Assembly: GCA_021808425.1 (NCBI GenBank)
Contig: JAKBBS010000166.1
Location: forward strand, 1 to 6,982
Direction of reading: 5' to 3'
Origin: Actinomycetes bacterium
Lineage (GTDB): Bacteria > Actinomycetota > Acidimicrobiia > Acidimicrobiales > Palsa-688
Length of the DNA: 6,982 nt
Part shown: one piece after another, positions 1 through 5,988 of the stretch
Layout: every line of letters starts with the position of its first letter
How positions within the stretch are numbered: position 1 is the stretch's first letter
Translations under genes and position numbers: made by a program
Notes under the pieces: generated by a model
What the model was told of the DNA's origin: nothing
What the model saw: only the letters and a program-made list of their open reading frames with translations
The model's database searches: none

Positions 1-1601
1 CGCGCACCTCCGATGACCGCGGCCCCCACGAGGACCAGGACCCCACGGACGACGCCGCGGAGTCGGCCAGGCCGCTGCGTCTCGTGGAAACCGCCTTGTA
101 CCTCGACCGCTACTGGCGAGAGGAGCAGGCGGTAGGGACGGACCTCTTGCAGCGGTGCGCCCGTACGTCGCCCCCCAGCGGGTCAACGCTTTCCGCGGCC
201 ATCACCGACACAGACCAGCTACGGGCAGTGACCGCGTCGGCGCGACGGTACTTGAGCGTGATAGTAGGCGGTCCAGGCACAGGGAAGACCACCACAGTCG
301 GATGGCTCCTGGCGCTTCTCTTCGAGCAGGCGGCCACAACCGGCGGCCGCTCACCAATGGTGGGTCTCGCCGCCCCCACCGGGAAGGCGGCTGCGCGTCT
401 CGAACAAGCGGTCCGGTCCTCGGCGGCGGCCATGGCCTCGAGCGGCGCTATCTCGACGTCCGTCGCATCACAGCTCGAGTCGCTGCGAGGGTCGACGATT
501 CATCGGCTCCTAGGGACCCGTGCAGGCTCGGGGCGATTCCGCCACCATCGGGGTATGCGCCTCCCCCACGACGTGATAGTCGTCGACGAGGCCTCGATGA
601 TCTCACTGACTTTGATGGCCCGGCTGCTCGAAGCTGTCCGTCCGGATGCCCGGCTGGTGCTGGTAGGCGATCCGGAACAGCTTGTGTCAGTCGAGGCGGG
701 TGCCGTGCTCGCCGACGTCGTGCGTCTAGGGCGATCGGGACCCACTGACGTGTCCCCGGGGCGCGCGCCGCTCGCTCGCAACGTCTCGATCCTGCGGACC
801 AATCACCGCTCCAGCGGAGCTCTCGCTTCTCTCGCTGCCGCGATCAGGGACGGCGACGATGACGCCGCACTGTCAGCACTTTCGTGCGGGGATCCGACCT
901 TATCGTGGATCGACTCTTCCGCAATGTCAGTTCTGTCAACGACATTGACCGACGCTGCGTTCTCTATACTGTCGCCGGCACTCGACGGCGACGCGCCTGC
1001 AGCGCTCAAAGCCCTGTCCGCGCATCGGGTACTTTGCGCCCATCGCCAAGGGCCCGAAGGCGCATCGACGTGGAACGAGCAGATTCGACGTTGGCTTTTC
1101 GCCAGCCGGCCGCTTGCGGAGGACGGAGAGGCCTGGTATGTAGGAAGACCTGCAATAGTCACCGTCAATGACTACAGCTTGGGCTTGTACAACGGCGACA
1201 CCGGAGTGGCTGTCGTTTCCCCTGAAGGCGGGATAGCAGTCGCTTTCGATTCAGGGGCGTATTCGACGAGGCTTGTCAGACCGTACAGACTTCCCAGCGT
1301 CGAGACGGCTTACGCGATGACGGTACACAAAAGCCAAGGATCCGAGTTCGACGCGGTGACTCTCATCCTTCCTCCTTCGTCGTCGCGCATGCTCACCCGG
1401 GAGCTGCTCTACACGGCGGTTACCCGAGCGCGTTCCACCTTGAGCGTCGTCGGATCGGTAGAAGCCTTCAGAGTCGGGCTACGCCGCCGGATCGCCCGAG
1501 CATCCGGCCTCGCATCGCAGTTCTCGGGAGGGAACAATGTCGAATCTCGCGTACCCGACCGGGAGACCGCCTACGACGACACTGCTCGGTCCCAAGGCTA
1601 G
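1..1601 (+). CDS. recD: RecBCD subunit RecD, superfamily 1 DNA helicase (5' end outside the window)
   Basis: This is the 5'-to-3' helicase subunit of RecBCD, which processes double-strand DNA ends for recombinational repair. The frame is open from base 3 with no stop, and a LYLDRYW motif follows an acidic linker, as inside RecD proteins. The GTG at 84 is therefore probably internal and the true start lies upstream. Counting residues from that GTG, the helicase motifs run in order: Walker A GGPGTGKTTT 62-71, APTGKAA 97-103, STIHRLLG 137-144, Walker B VVDEAS 166-171, GDPEQL 195-200, NHRSS 240-244, VHKSQGSEFD 414-423 and YTAVTRAR 443-450. All are intact, so an active ATPase is expected. The N-terminal RecB-contacting domain is presumably outside the window. 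About 35 hydrophilic residues follow the last motif. RecD2-type helicases share these motifs, but the LYLDRYW context favours RecD of RecBCD; seeing recB or recC upstream would settle it. Confidence 0.93.
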   Translation, partial: RTSDDRGPHEDQDPTDDAAESARPLRLVETALYLDRYWREEQAVGTDLLQRCARTSPPSGSTLSAAITDTDQLRAVTASARRYLSVIVGGPGTGKTTTVGWLLALLFEQAATTGGRSPMVGLAAPTGKAAARLEQAVRSSAAAMASSGAISTSVASQLESLRGSTIHRLLGTRAGSGRFRHHRGMRLPHDVIVVDEASMISLTLMARLLEAVRPDARLVLVGDPEQLVSVEAGAVLADVVRLGRSGPTDVSPGRAPLARNVSILRTNHRSSGALASLAAAIRDGDDDAALSALSCGDPTLSWIDSSAMSVLSTTLTDAAFSILSPALDGDAPAALKALSAHRVLCAHRQGPEGASTWNEQIRRWLFASRPLAEDGEAWYVGRPAIVTVNDYSLGLYNGDTGVAVVSPEGGIAVAFDSGAYSTRLVRPYRLPSVETAYAMTVHKSQGSEFDAVTLILPPSSSRMLTRELLYTAVTRARSTLSVVGSVEAFRVGLRRRIARASGLASQFSGGNNVESRVPDRETAYDDTARSQG

Positions 1602-1655
1602 GGCGGCGAACGCGCTAGGGTCGCAGCGTGGCGAGTCCGGGAGGATTCGTCTCTT

Positions 1656-1674
1656 CGCCGGCGCTGAGCCGGCG
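1656..1674 (+). terminator. GC-rich hairpin between recD and the phosphatase gene, possible terminator
   Basis: A perfect 7-bp stem (CGCCGGC 1656-1662 pairing with GCCGGCG 1668-1674) encloses the 5-base loop GCTGA. It starts 55 bases after the recD stop and ends 20 bases before the phosphatase start. No T-run follows, so it is not a textbook intrinsic terminator. High-GC actinobacteria often have hairpins without a T-run, and ending recD transcription is the simplest reading. It could also be a structure in the phosphatase mRNA leader. The rest of the gap, 1602-1694, shows no convincing promoter. Confidence 0.4.
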
Positions 1675-1694
1675 GTCTAGAAGCCCTGCGAACG

Positions 1695-3278
1695 GTGAGC
1701 CAAATTTCGACTGATACCCCAAGCCAGCGTGCCGGTTTCCGCCGTCGGCGGTTGGCTGTTCATGCTCCAGCCTTCGGGGTCCTCGTGGTCGGCGTCGTCG
1801 TAACCTCGATATTCGCTTCAGCGAGCGCCAACAGTTACCGGCATTCCGAGCAGACCCTCACAAACTTGCAGACGAGCCTGGCGGCTTCGGTGATCCAGGC
1901 GTCTGCCGCAGACCTCCAGCAAAAGCTTCAGACTCCCGCAGTGATCGCAGCTCAAAACGGGGGTGCAACGTTCGCCAAGAGCATGAGTCCGTCGATCGGT
2001 GGCGCCGGGTCGTTCGTGGGAGCCGAGCTACTAAAACTCGGTGCTGGTGCACAGACCGTGGCTGCGGTCGGTGCCAGCTTGGAGCAACCACCGCCTGATC
2101 CGGTCGCGATGACAGCGATCGCCGAAGCCCGCAAATCGAACACCCTCGGAGTGGTGCACCTGATCGGAGCCGACTACCAAAGGATCGGATATGCGGCGGT
2201 TGCAAGCGGACCAGCCGGCACCTACGCCGTCTACGCCGAACAGACTTTGCCGACCGATCGAAAAGTCGCGACCGATCCGACCAACCCGGCTGTCCAAGAC
2301 CTAGTGGTCGCCATCTATTTCGGTTCCTCTCCGAGTTCGCAAGCATTGATCGAGACGAATGCCGAAGATCTGCCGCTTCGAGGAGTTCACGCAGTCGAGA
2401 CCATCCCGTTCGGGGCGGCAACCCTGAGCTTGGCCATCGCAGCGAAAGGATCCCTTACCGGAGGCTTCGCAGCAAACCAAACCACTATCATCACCGTAGG
2501 CGGGGCGCTGATCTCGGTGCTGATTGCGGCACTTGTCGACGTCCTCGCGCGCCGGCGTCGGCGCGCCGAACGCGAGGCGGAACAGAGCCGGCAGATCTCT
2601 GCAACCCTGCAACGATCACTGTTACCTGTCCGTCTTCCCGAGATCGCAAACGTCGAGATGGACGCACGCTACCAGCCTGCGACCGCCGGGATCAGCGTCG
2701 GCGGTGATTGGTATGACGCAGTCGACGTCGACGGGAAGCTCTACTTCTCCGTCGGCGACGTGGCCGGCCACGGTTTGCGAGCCGCCACGTTGATGGGCCG
2801 CCTGCGAACGTCCATTGGCGCTTACATGATCGACGGGGACAGCCCCGACGAAATCCTGGGTAAAATTGGCAGGCTGCTGGACGTTTCCGCCGACGGGCAG
2901 TTTGCTACCGCCCTGTGTGGATGGATGGACCCGCTCAACGGAGAGGTGACGTTCGCAAACGCCGGCCATCCCGAGCCGCTCGTGATAGCAAATGGCACTT
3001 GCCGTGCGCTCGACAGCAATGTCGGACCCCCTATTGGCGTCGGCGGCGGTTATCGCCTCACGACCGCCAAGATTCCATCCGGGGGCACTCTCCTTGCCTA
3101 CACCGACGGGCTCGTCGAACGCCGAGGCGAGCCGATTACACTCGGCGTTGACCGGCTGTGCAAAGCTGCGTCAGTGGACCTTCCGTTGGATAGACTGCTT
3201 GATCATCTCCTCCACGAACTCGTGCCCCTCCAGGCGGGCGACGATATAGCCGTACTGGCTATTCGAACGCATCTATGA
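1695..3278 (+). CDS. Membrane-anchored PP2C-type serine phosphatase, RsbU/SpoIIE family, with an extracytoplasmic sensor region
   Basis: This 527-residue protein should dephosphorylate the STAS antagonist encoded next to it and so switch the partner-switching pathway on. It starts with RRRR at 16-19 and a membrane helix at about 21-43. A region of about 220 residues follows, predicted outside the membrane and without cysteine. A second helix lies at about 265-285, then RRRRR at 286-290. Positive residues flank both helices on the cytoplasmic side. A short helical linker contains LQRSLLP, a hallmark of RsbU-like phosphatases. The PP2C domain fills the rest, with metal-binding aspartates in GGDWYD 336-341, GDVAGHG 354-360, TDG (D471) and DDIAVL (D516-D517). 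All are present, so it should be active. The sensor resembles a CHASE-like layout, but this is not proven. The GTG at 1695 is the only usual start after the in-frame stop at 1665; its ribosome site is weak. The stop overlaps the next start (ATGA). Confidence 0.9.
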   Translation: MSQISTDTPSQRAGFRRRRLAVHAPAFGVLVVGVVVTSIFASASANSYRHSEQTLTNLQTSLAASVIQASAADLQQKLQTPAVIAAQNGGATFAKSMSPSIGGAGSFVGAELLKLGAGAQTVAAVGASLEQPPPDPVAMTAIAEARKSNTLGVVHLIGADYQRIGYAAVASGPAGTYAVYAEQTLPTDRKVATDPTNPAVQDLVVAIYFGSSPSSQALIETNAEDLPLRGVHAVETIPFGAATLSLAIAAKGSLTGGFAANQTTIITVGGALISVLIAALVDVLARRRRRAEREAEQSRQISATLQRSLLPVRLPEIANVEMDARYQPATAGISVGGDWYDAVDVDGKLYFSVGDVAGHGLRAATLMGRLRTSIGAYMIDGDSPDEILGKIGRLLDVSADGQFATALCGWMDPLNGEVTFANAGHPEPLVIANGTCRALDSNVGPPIGVGGGYRLTTAKIPSGGTLLAYTDGLVERRGEPITLGVDRLCKAASVDLPLDRLLDHLLHELVPLQAGDDIAVLAIRTHL

Positions 3279-3598
3279 GCAAAACCGCAGAACCCGAAAC
3301 GAGCGTGACAGTCCGAGAGCGGCCTGACGGTTGGGAGCTCACTTTGTGCGGAGAGTTCGATATCGGAAACGTTCAAACTCTCGAAGACGCATTGGATCCG
3401 CTCGTCGCTAAGCGCCCCGAAGCGCTTTTCGCCTTGGATATGGGTGGCGTGAGCTTCATGGACAGTGCAACCCTCGCAGTGCTTTTGCGTACTGTTGCCA
3501 ACGGTGCAGTAGTGCGTCTGCACCGTCCTTCCTCGGTCATCCGGGCCGTCTTGAGTGCATCCGGGTTAGAGAACGTTCTGATTGTGGAAAATGACTGA
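3275..3598 (+). CDS. STAS-domain anti-sigma-factor antagonist (RsbV/SpoIIAA-like)
   Basis: This is a 107-residue single-domain cytoplasmic protein of typical length for the family. In partner switching the unphosphorylated form binds the kinase/anti-sigma factor and frees its target; phosphorylation by that kinase inactivates it and the phosphatase restores it. The N-terminal strand region includes LTLCGEFDIGN (23-32). The phosphorylation loop reads FMDSATLAVL (61-70), with Ser64 after Asp63 as the expected phospho-acceptor. The C-terminal part (about 78-105) has the usual strand-helix pattern, with VVRLHRP and VIRAVLSASGLENVL. The ATG sits inside the phosphatase stop (ATGA, four-base overlap) and lacks a strong ribosome site of its own, so translational coupling is likely. 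The stop overlaps the next gene by eight bases. Assignment to the family is firm; which target it controls is not visible. Confidence 0.92.
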   Translation: MSKTAEPETSVTVRERPDGWELTLCGEFDIGNVQTLEDALDPLVAKRPEALFALDMGGVSFMDSATLAVLLRTVANGAVVRLHRPSSVIRAVLSASGLENVLIVEND

Positions 3599-3983
3599 TA
3601 TCGAAATGTATCTGAGCCACCCCGACAGCGTCCGCTCCGCCCGTCACTTCGCTCGGGAAGTGTTGGCCGAGAGCGGCGTTGCCGACGAACGGAGTGAACT
3701 CGCCGAACTTCTGGTCAGCGAGCTCGCAAGCAACGCTGTCAAGCATGCCACCACCAACTTCACACTTGCCATCGACGTCAAAGACTCCACTATCCGCATC
3801 GAAGTGAGCGACACAGGGTCGGGTCAGCCGACGTTGAAGCGCCCGAAGCCGGATCAGCCCAACGGTCGGGGCCTGCTGATCGTCGACAATATGGCCGACG
3901 ATTGGGGCACATCCGTCGACGGTTCGACCAAGACAGTGTGGTGCATCTTGTCGACTCGCCAGCCGGCCAACTCGGAGCACTGA
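3591..3983 (+). CDS. RsbW-like serine kinase / anti-sigma factor (HATPase_c_2 type ATP-binding protein)
   Basis: This 130-residue GHKL-fold protein should phosphorylate the STAS antagonist and hold an output protein, classically a sigma factor, inactive. The N-box is SELASNAVKH (43-52), with Glu44 as the expected base and Asn48 for metal binding. The G1 box is DTGSG (74-78), and the G2 region is GRGLLIVDNMADDWG (92-106). Near the end, KTVW (114-117) matches the usual last strand. The PDSVRSARHFAREVL start is also typical of this actinobacterial group. The ATG at 3591 was chosen: it overlaps the STAS gene stop by eight bases (ATGACTGA) and gives the normal length. A TTG at 3582 would add three residues, and an ATG at 3606 would remove five. 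It is the last gene of the overlapping trio, and no sigma-factor gene follows within the window. Confidence 0.9.
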   Translation: MTDIEMYLSHPDSVRSARHFAREVLAESGVADERSELAELLVSELASNAVKHATTNFTLAIDVKDSTIRIEVSDTGSGQPTLKRPKPDQPNGRGLLIVDNMADDWGTSVDGSTKTVWCILSTRQPANSEH

Positions 3984-4079
3984 CGACCCTCCCTCTGCTA
4001 ACTCAGCGGTCGAAGCGTCATTACCCACGCGGCTTCACGTACGTCGCCACGTGGATTCGCTCCATATGCTCAGTTACTA

Positions 4080-4096
4080 GCGGGACATCGTCCCGC
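4080..4096. repeat. Perfect 7-bp inverted repeat, operator or hairpin
   Basis: GCGGGAC (4080-4086) and GTCCCGC (4090-4096) are exact reverse complements separated by ATC. It lies 96 bases after the kinase gene stop and ends directly before the ATG at 4098. No T-run follows, so a classic terminator is unlikely, though a hairpin terminator without a T-run is possible. A symmetric protein-binding site, for instance for autoregulation of the downstream gene, is equally possible. The symmetry is certain; the function is a guess. Confidence 0.5.
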
Positions 4097-4135
4097 CATG
4101 TTGGTACCGTGTGCCACAAGGCCGCTTGCAACATC

Positions 4136-4149
4136 GGGGGTGATCCCCC
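4136..4149. repeat. GGGGG/CCCCC inverted repeat just upstream of the LuxR-type gene
   Basis: GGGGG (4136-4140) and CCCCC (4145-4149) flank TGAT. Outside the core, ATC at 4133-4135 and GAT at 4152-4154 extend the pairing if TG is bulged. It ends 29 bases before the ATG at 4179 and directly precedes an AAGGAG sequence. It could be a regulator-binding site in a promoter spacer or an RNA hairpin affecting translation. It would be internal to the coding region if the ATG at 4098 were the real start. Confidence 0.4.
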
Positions 4150-4178
4150 TGGATAAGGAGCGAACGGGGTTACACACT

Positions 4179-5924
4179 ATGGACGAGGGCACCGTTTCTG
4201 ACGGGCTGGCGCTACTACTGGAACGCTCCGAGGCGCTCACAGAGATCGATGCTGCGGGCGCACGCTGGTTACGCGGGGCGCGACGCCTGAGCGAAACTCG
4301 CCCCTCTCCCGAATTGGCAGTGCGCTTGGCGGACGGATTATGTGCCGCAGGAGAGCCCGCCGAGGCCGCCGATCTGTGCCGCGAGGCGTTGGGTAGTCCA
4401 AGAGCACAAAAGGCCACCAAGGCGCTGGCTTACCGGAGTCTCGCACGGGCGGAGCTCCGACTGGGCGAGGCGCGCCAAGCTGAGGAAGCCTTCGAAAGTG
4501 CGGCGGAGTTGGCGCGGCCAGAACAACCCGTTTTAGCCGCCGAGGCGCTCTTGGAGGCCTCGCTAGTGGCCTTGTACATGTCCGGGCCGGCCCGGGCTTT
4601 CCACTTCGCAGAGCAAGCCCTATCGCAACTCCCAGACGATTGCGACGGACAGCTCGCCTCGTGGGCCAAGGCAGCGCTCGGAATGGCTCGACTGATGCAG
4701 GCGCAGATCGACGGGGCTCGCGAGATCACCGAGGCACTCGCCCGCCTTTCGCCAATCTCGGGTTTGCGGGGCTTGCAGGGAGCAACCGAGTGGGGACCGC
4801 TGCTCCAGCAGCTGCAAGCGCACAAGTTCCTGGAACGCTTCGACGACGCGATAGCCGACTACCACCTAGCCGTCGACGGGTCGCGCGAGGCGATGACACC
4901 GATGGCCCGATCGATATATGACGTTGTCCATGCGGACACGCTGAGCCGGGTAGGCCGCCTCACCGAAGCCCGGGACACTTTGCTTCGCGCTGAGGAAGTT
5001 GTAGCGTTCGCCCCTGCAGGGGGAGTCTGGACGTGGGTCGGCCTCGCCCATGTCAACCTGGAGATGGGCGCATCCGCCCACGCGGGGCGTTACTGCCAAC
5101 AAGTCGAGCAGGTCGTCGGAGTCGAAGGTGAGTCGCTGCCTACTCTGCGCTTTTGGCTTTGGCGCGTCCGCGCCGTCTTGGCCCTCGACCGGGACGACCC
5201 TGAGACCGCCTGCACATTGATGACCCATGCCGAGTCTCTCGCCGACAAGGTCTCCGCTTACGAGCCGAGCATGGCCATTTGGCATCCCGTCGCGATCGCC
5301 GCCTATATCGCAGCCGGCCGGCACGGCGACGCCGAACGCGTCATACAAAGCCTGTGCAACGCTGGCAATGCTCTAGGGACCCGTTTTCCGATGGCTGTAG
5401 CATCCCGAGGACGAGCACAGCTAGCCGAACTCGCAGGTGAACCCGATGCCGCCGCCTCGCACTTCTCGGACGCCATGCGATGGCACAAGGACTTGGCCAT
5501 GCCGCTGGAGGAGATCGAAACCCTCCTCGCCTACGGCGGTTTCCTCCGCCGCCACATCTCCCCGACTGCGGCACGTTCGGTTCTCGCCGATGCCGTACGG
5601 CTGGCCGCTTCCTGCAACGCCAAGCGCCTCGAGGAACGCGCCAACCTCGAGCTTCGCATAGCTGGCGGACGACGTCGCAACCGGCCGGCAATCGAAGGAT
5701 CGCTCACCCCCGTCGAGCGACGGGTAGCCGACCTTGCCGCACAAGGCAAGACGAATGTGGAGATCGGCCGCCAACTCATGATGTCCTCTCGTACCGTGGA
5801 GCACCACCTCAGCCACGTGTACGCCGAGCTTCGAATAACGTCGCGTCGCCAGCTTCTCCGGTCACTGCACCCGCTGACCGAGCACTCGGGCGCTCCGCTG
5901 TCGCAGAGCCTCAAGAACCTCTAG
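4179..5924 (+). CDS. LuxR-type transcriptional regulator with a long TPR-like region, LAL-related but without an ATPase module
   Basis: This 581-residue protein is a probable DNA-binding regulator. Residues about 10-500 are alanine- and leucine-rich helical repeats of TPR style, with recurring patterns such as GEPAEAADLCREAL and GRLTEARDTLLRAEE. The C-terminal LuxR/GerE helix-turn-helix spans about 509-563, from LTPVERRVADLAAQGKTNVEIG through the recognition helix SSRTVEHHLSHVY. LAL (MalT-like) regulators usually have about 900 residues, with an N-terminal ATPase. Here no Walker A motif is present, and the protein begins where the repeats of such proteins begin. The start is uncertain: ATG 4179 (GGGG nine bases upstream), GTG 4140 and ATG 4098 are all in frame. 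4179 was preferred because the upstream part contains inverted repeats and looks non-coding. The ligand and target genes cannot be told from sequence. It sits between the partner-switch trio and a phospholipase D gene. Confidence 0.85.
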   Translation: MDEGTVSDGLALLLERSEALTEIDAAGARWLRGARRLSETRPSPELAVRLADGLCAAGEPAEAADLCREALGSPRAQKATKALAYRSLARAELRLGEARQAEEAFESAAELARPEQPVLAAEALLEASLVALYMSGPARAFHFAEQALSQLPDDCDGQLASWAKAALGMARLMQAQIDGAREITEALARLSPISGLRGLQGATEWGPLLQQLQAHKFLERFDDAIADYHLAVDGSREAMTPMARSIYDVVHADTLSRVGRLTEARDTLLRAEEVVAFAPAGGVWTWVGLAHVNLEMGASAHAGRYCQQVEQVVGVEGESLPTLRFWLWRVRAVLALDRDDPETACTLMTHAESLADKVSAYEPSMAIWHPVAIAAYIAAGRHGDAERVIQSLCNAGNALGTRFPMAVASRGRAQLAELAGEPDAAASHFSDAMRWHKDLAMPLEEIETLLAYGGFLRRHISPTAARSVLADAVRLAASCNAKRLEERANLELRIAGGRRRNRPAIEGSLTPVERRVADLAAQGKTNVEIGRQLMMSSRTVEHHLSHVYAELRITSRRQLLRSLHPLTEHSGAPLSQSLKNL

Positions 5925-5975
5925 AACTCGCCAGGCATGGCAGTCAACTACGTCTCGCGGCCCAATCCGGTCGAC

Positions 5976-5982
5976 AGGGGGG
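5976..5982 (+). promoter_or_regulatory. Ribosome binding site deciding the GTG start of the phospholipase D gene
   Basis: The purine run AGGGGGG ends six bases before the GTG at 5989, a good Shine-Dalgarno spacing. The in-frame ATG at 6007 has no comparable sequence ahead of it, so this site favours the GTG start. Confidence 0.55.
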
Positions 5983-5988
5983 CGCCGG

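Larger units (their letters stand above)
3984..4178. promoter_or_regulatory. 195-base gap upstream of the LuxR-type gene, probable control region
   Basis: This gap separates the partner-switch genes from the LuxR-type regulator. It holds two strong inverted repeats, listed separately, and a weaker pair, CACGT 4036-4040 and ACGTG 4049-4053, overlapping the palindromes ACGTACGT (4037-4044) and CCACGTGG (4047-4054). A possible but weak promoter has TTGCAA at 4126-4131 and an AT-richer GGATAA at 4151-4156, placing the 4136-4149 repeat in the spacer. AAGGAG at 4155-4160 looks like a ribosome site but is 18 bases from the ATG at 4179 and has no nearer start codon. Depending on which start is used, part of this stretch (4098-4178) may instead be coding. 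Confidence 0.4.

Noticed and set aside
510..521. 12-base direct repeat CTAGGGACCCGT shared between recD and the LuxR-type gene (second copy near 5373)
   Set aside because: One or two such 12-base matches are expected by chance in 7 kb, and both copies are inside coding sequence.
1616..1621. TAGGGT as a promoter -10 element before the phosphatase gene
   Set aside because: No matching -35 element lies at normal spacing, and neither a stress-sigma type nor a vegetative pattern is convincing.
1858..2421. Minus-strand open frame opposite the phosphatase sensor region (187 codons)
   Set aside because: It has Arg/Ser-rich, low-complexity composition typical of an antisense shadow, and the plus-strand gene is continuous through this region.
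3537..4028. Minus-strand open frame opposite the kinase gene (163 codons)
   Set aside because: It lies antisense to a gene with complete GHKL motifs; long antisense frames are expected in GC-rich coding DNA, and it shows no domain.
4212..4250. LLLERSEALTEID near the start of the LuxR-type protein as a remnant of an LAL ATPase domain start
   Set aside because: It resembles the LLERD..L opening of such domains, but it fits equally well as the first helix of the TPR region, and no other ATPase motif follows.
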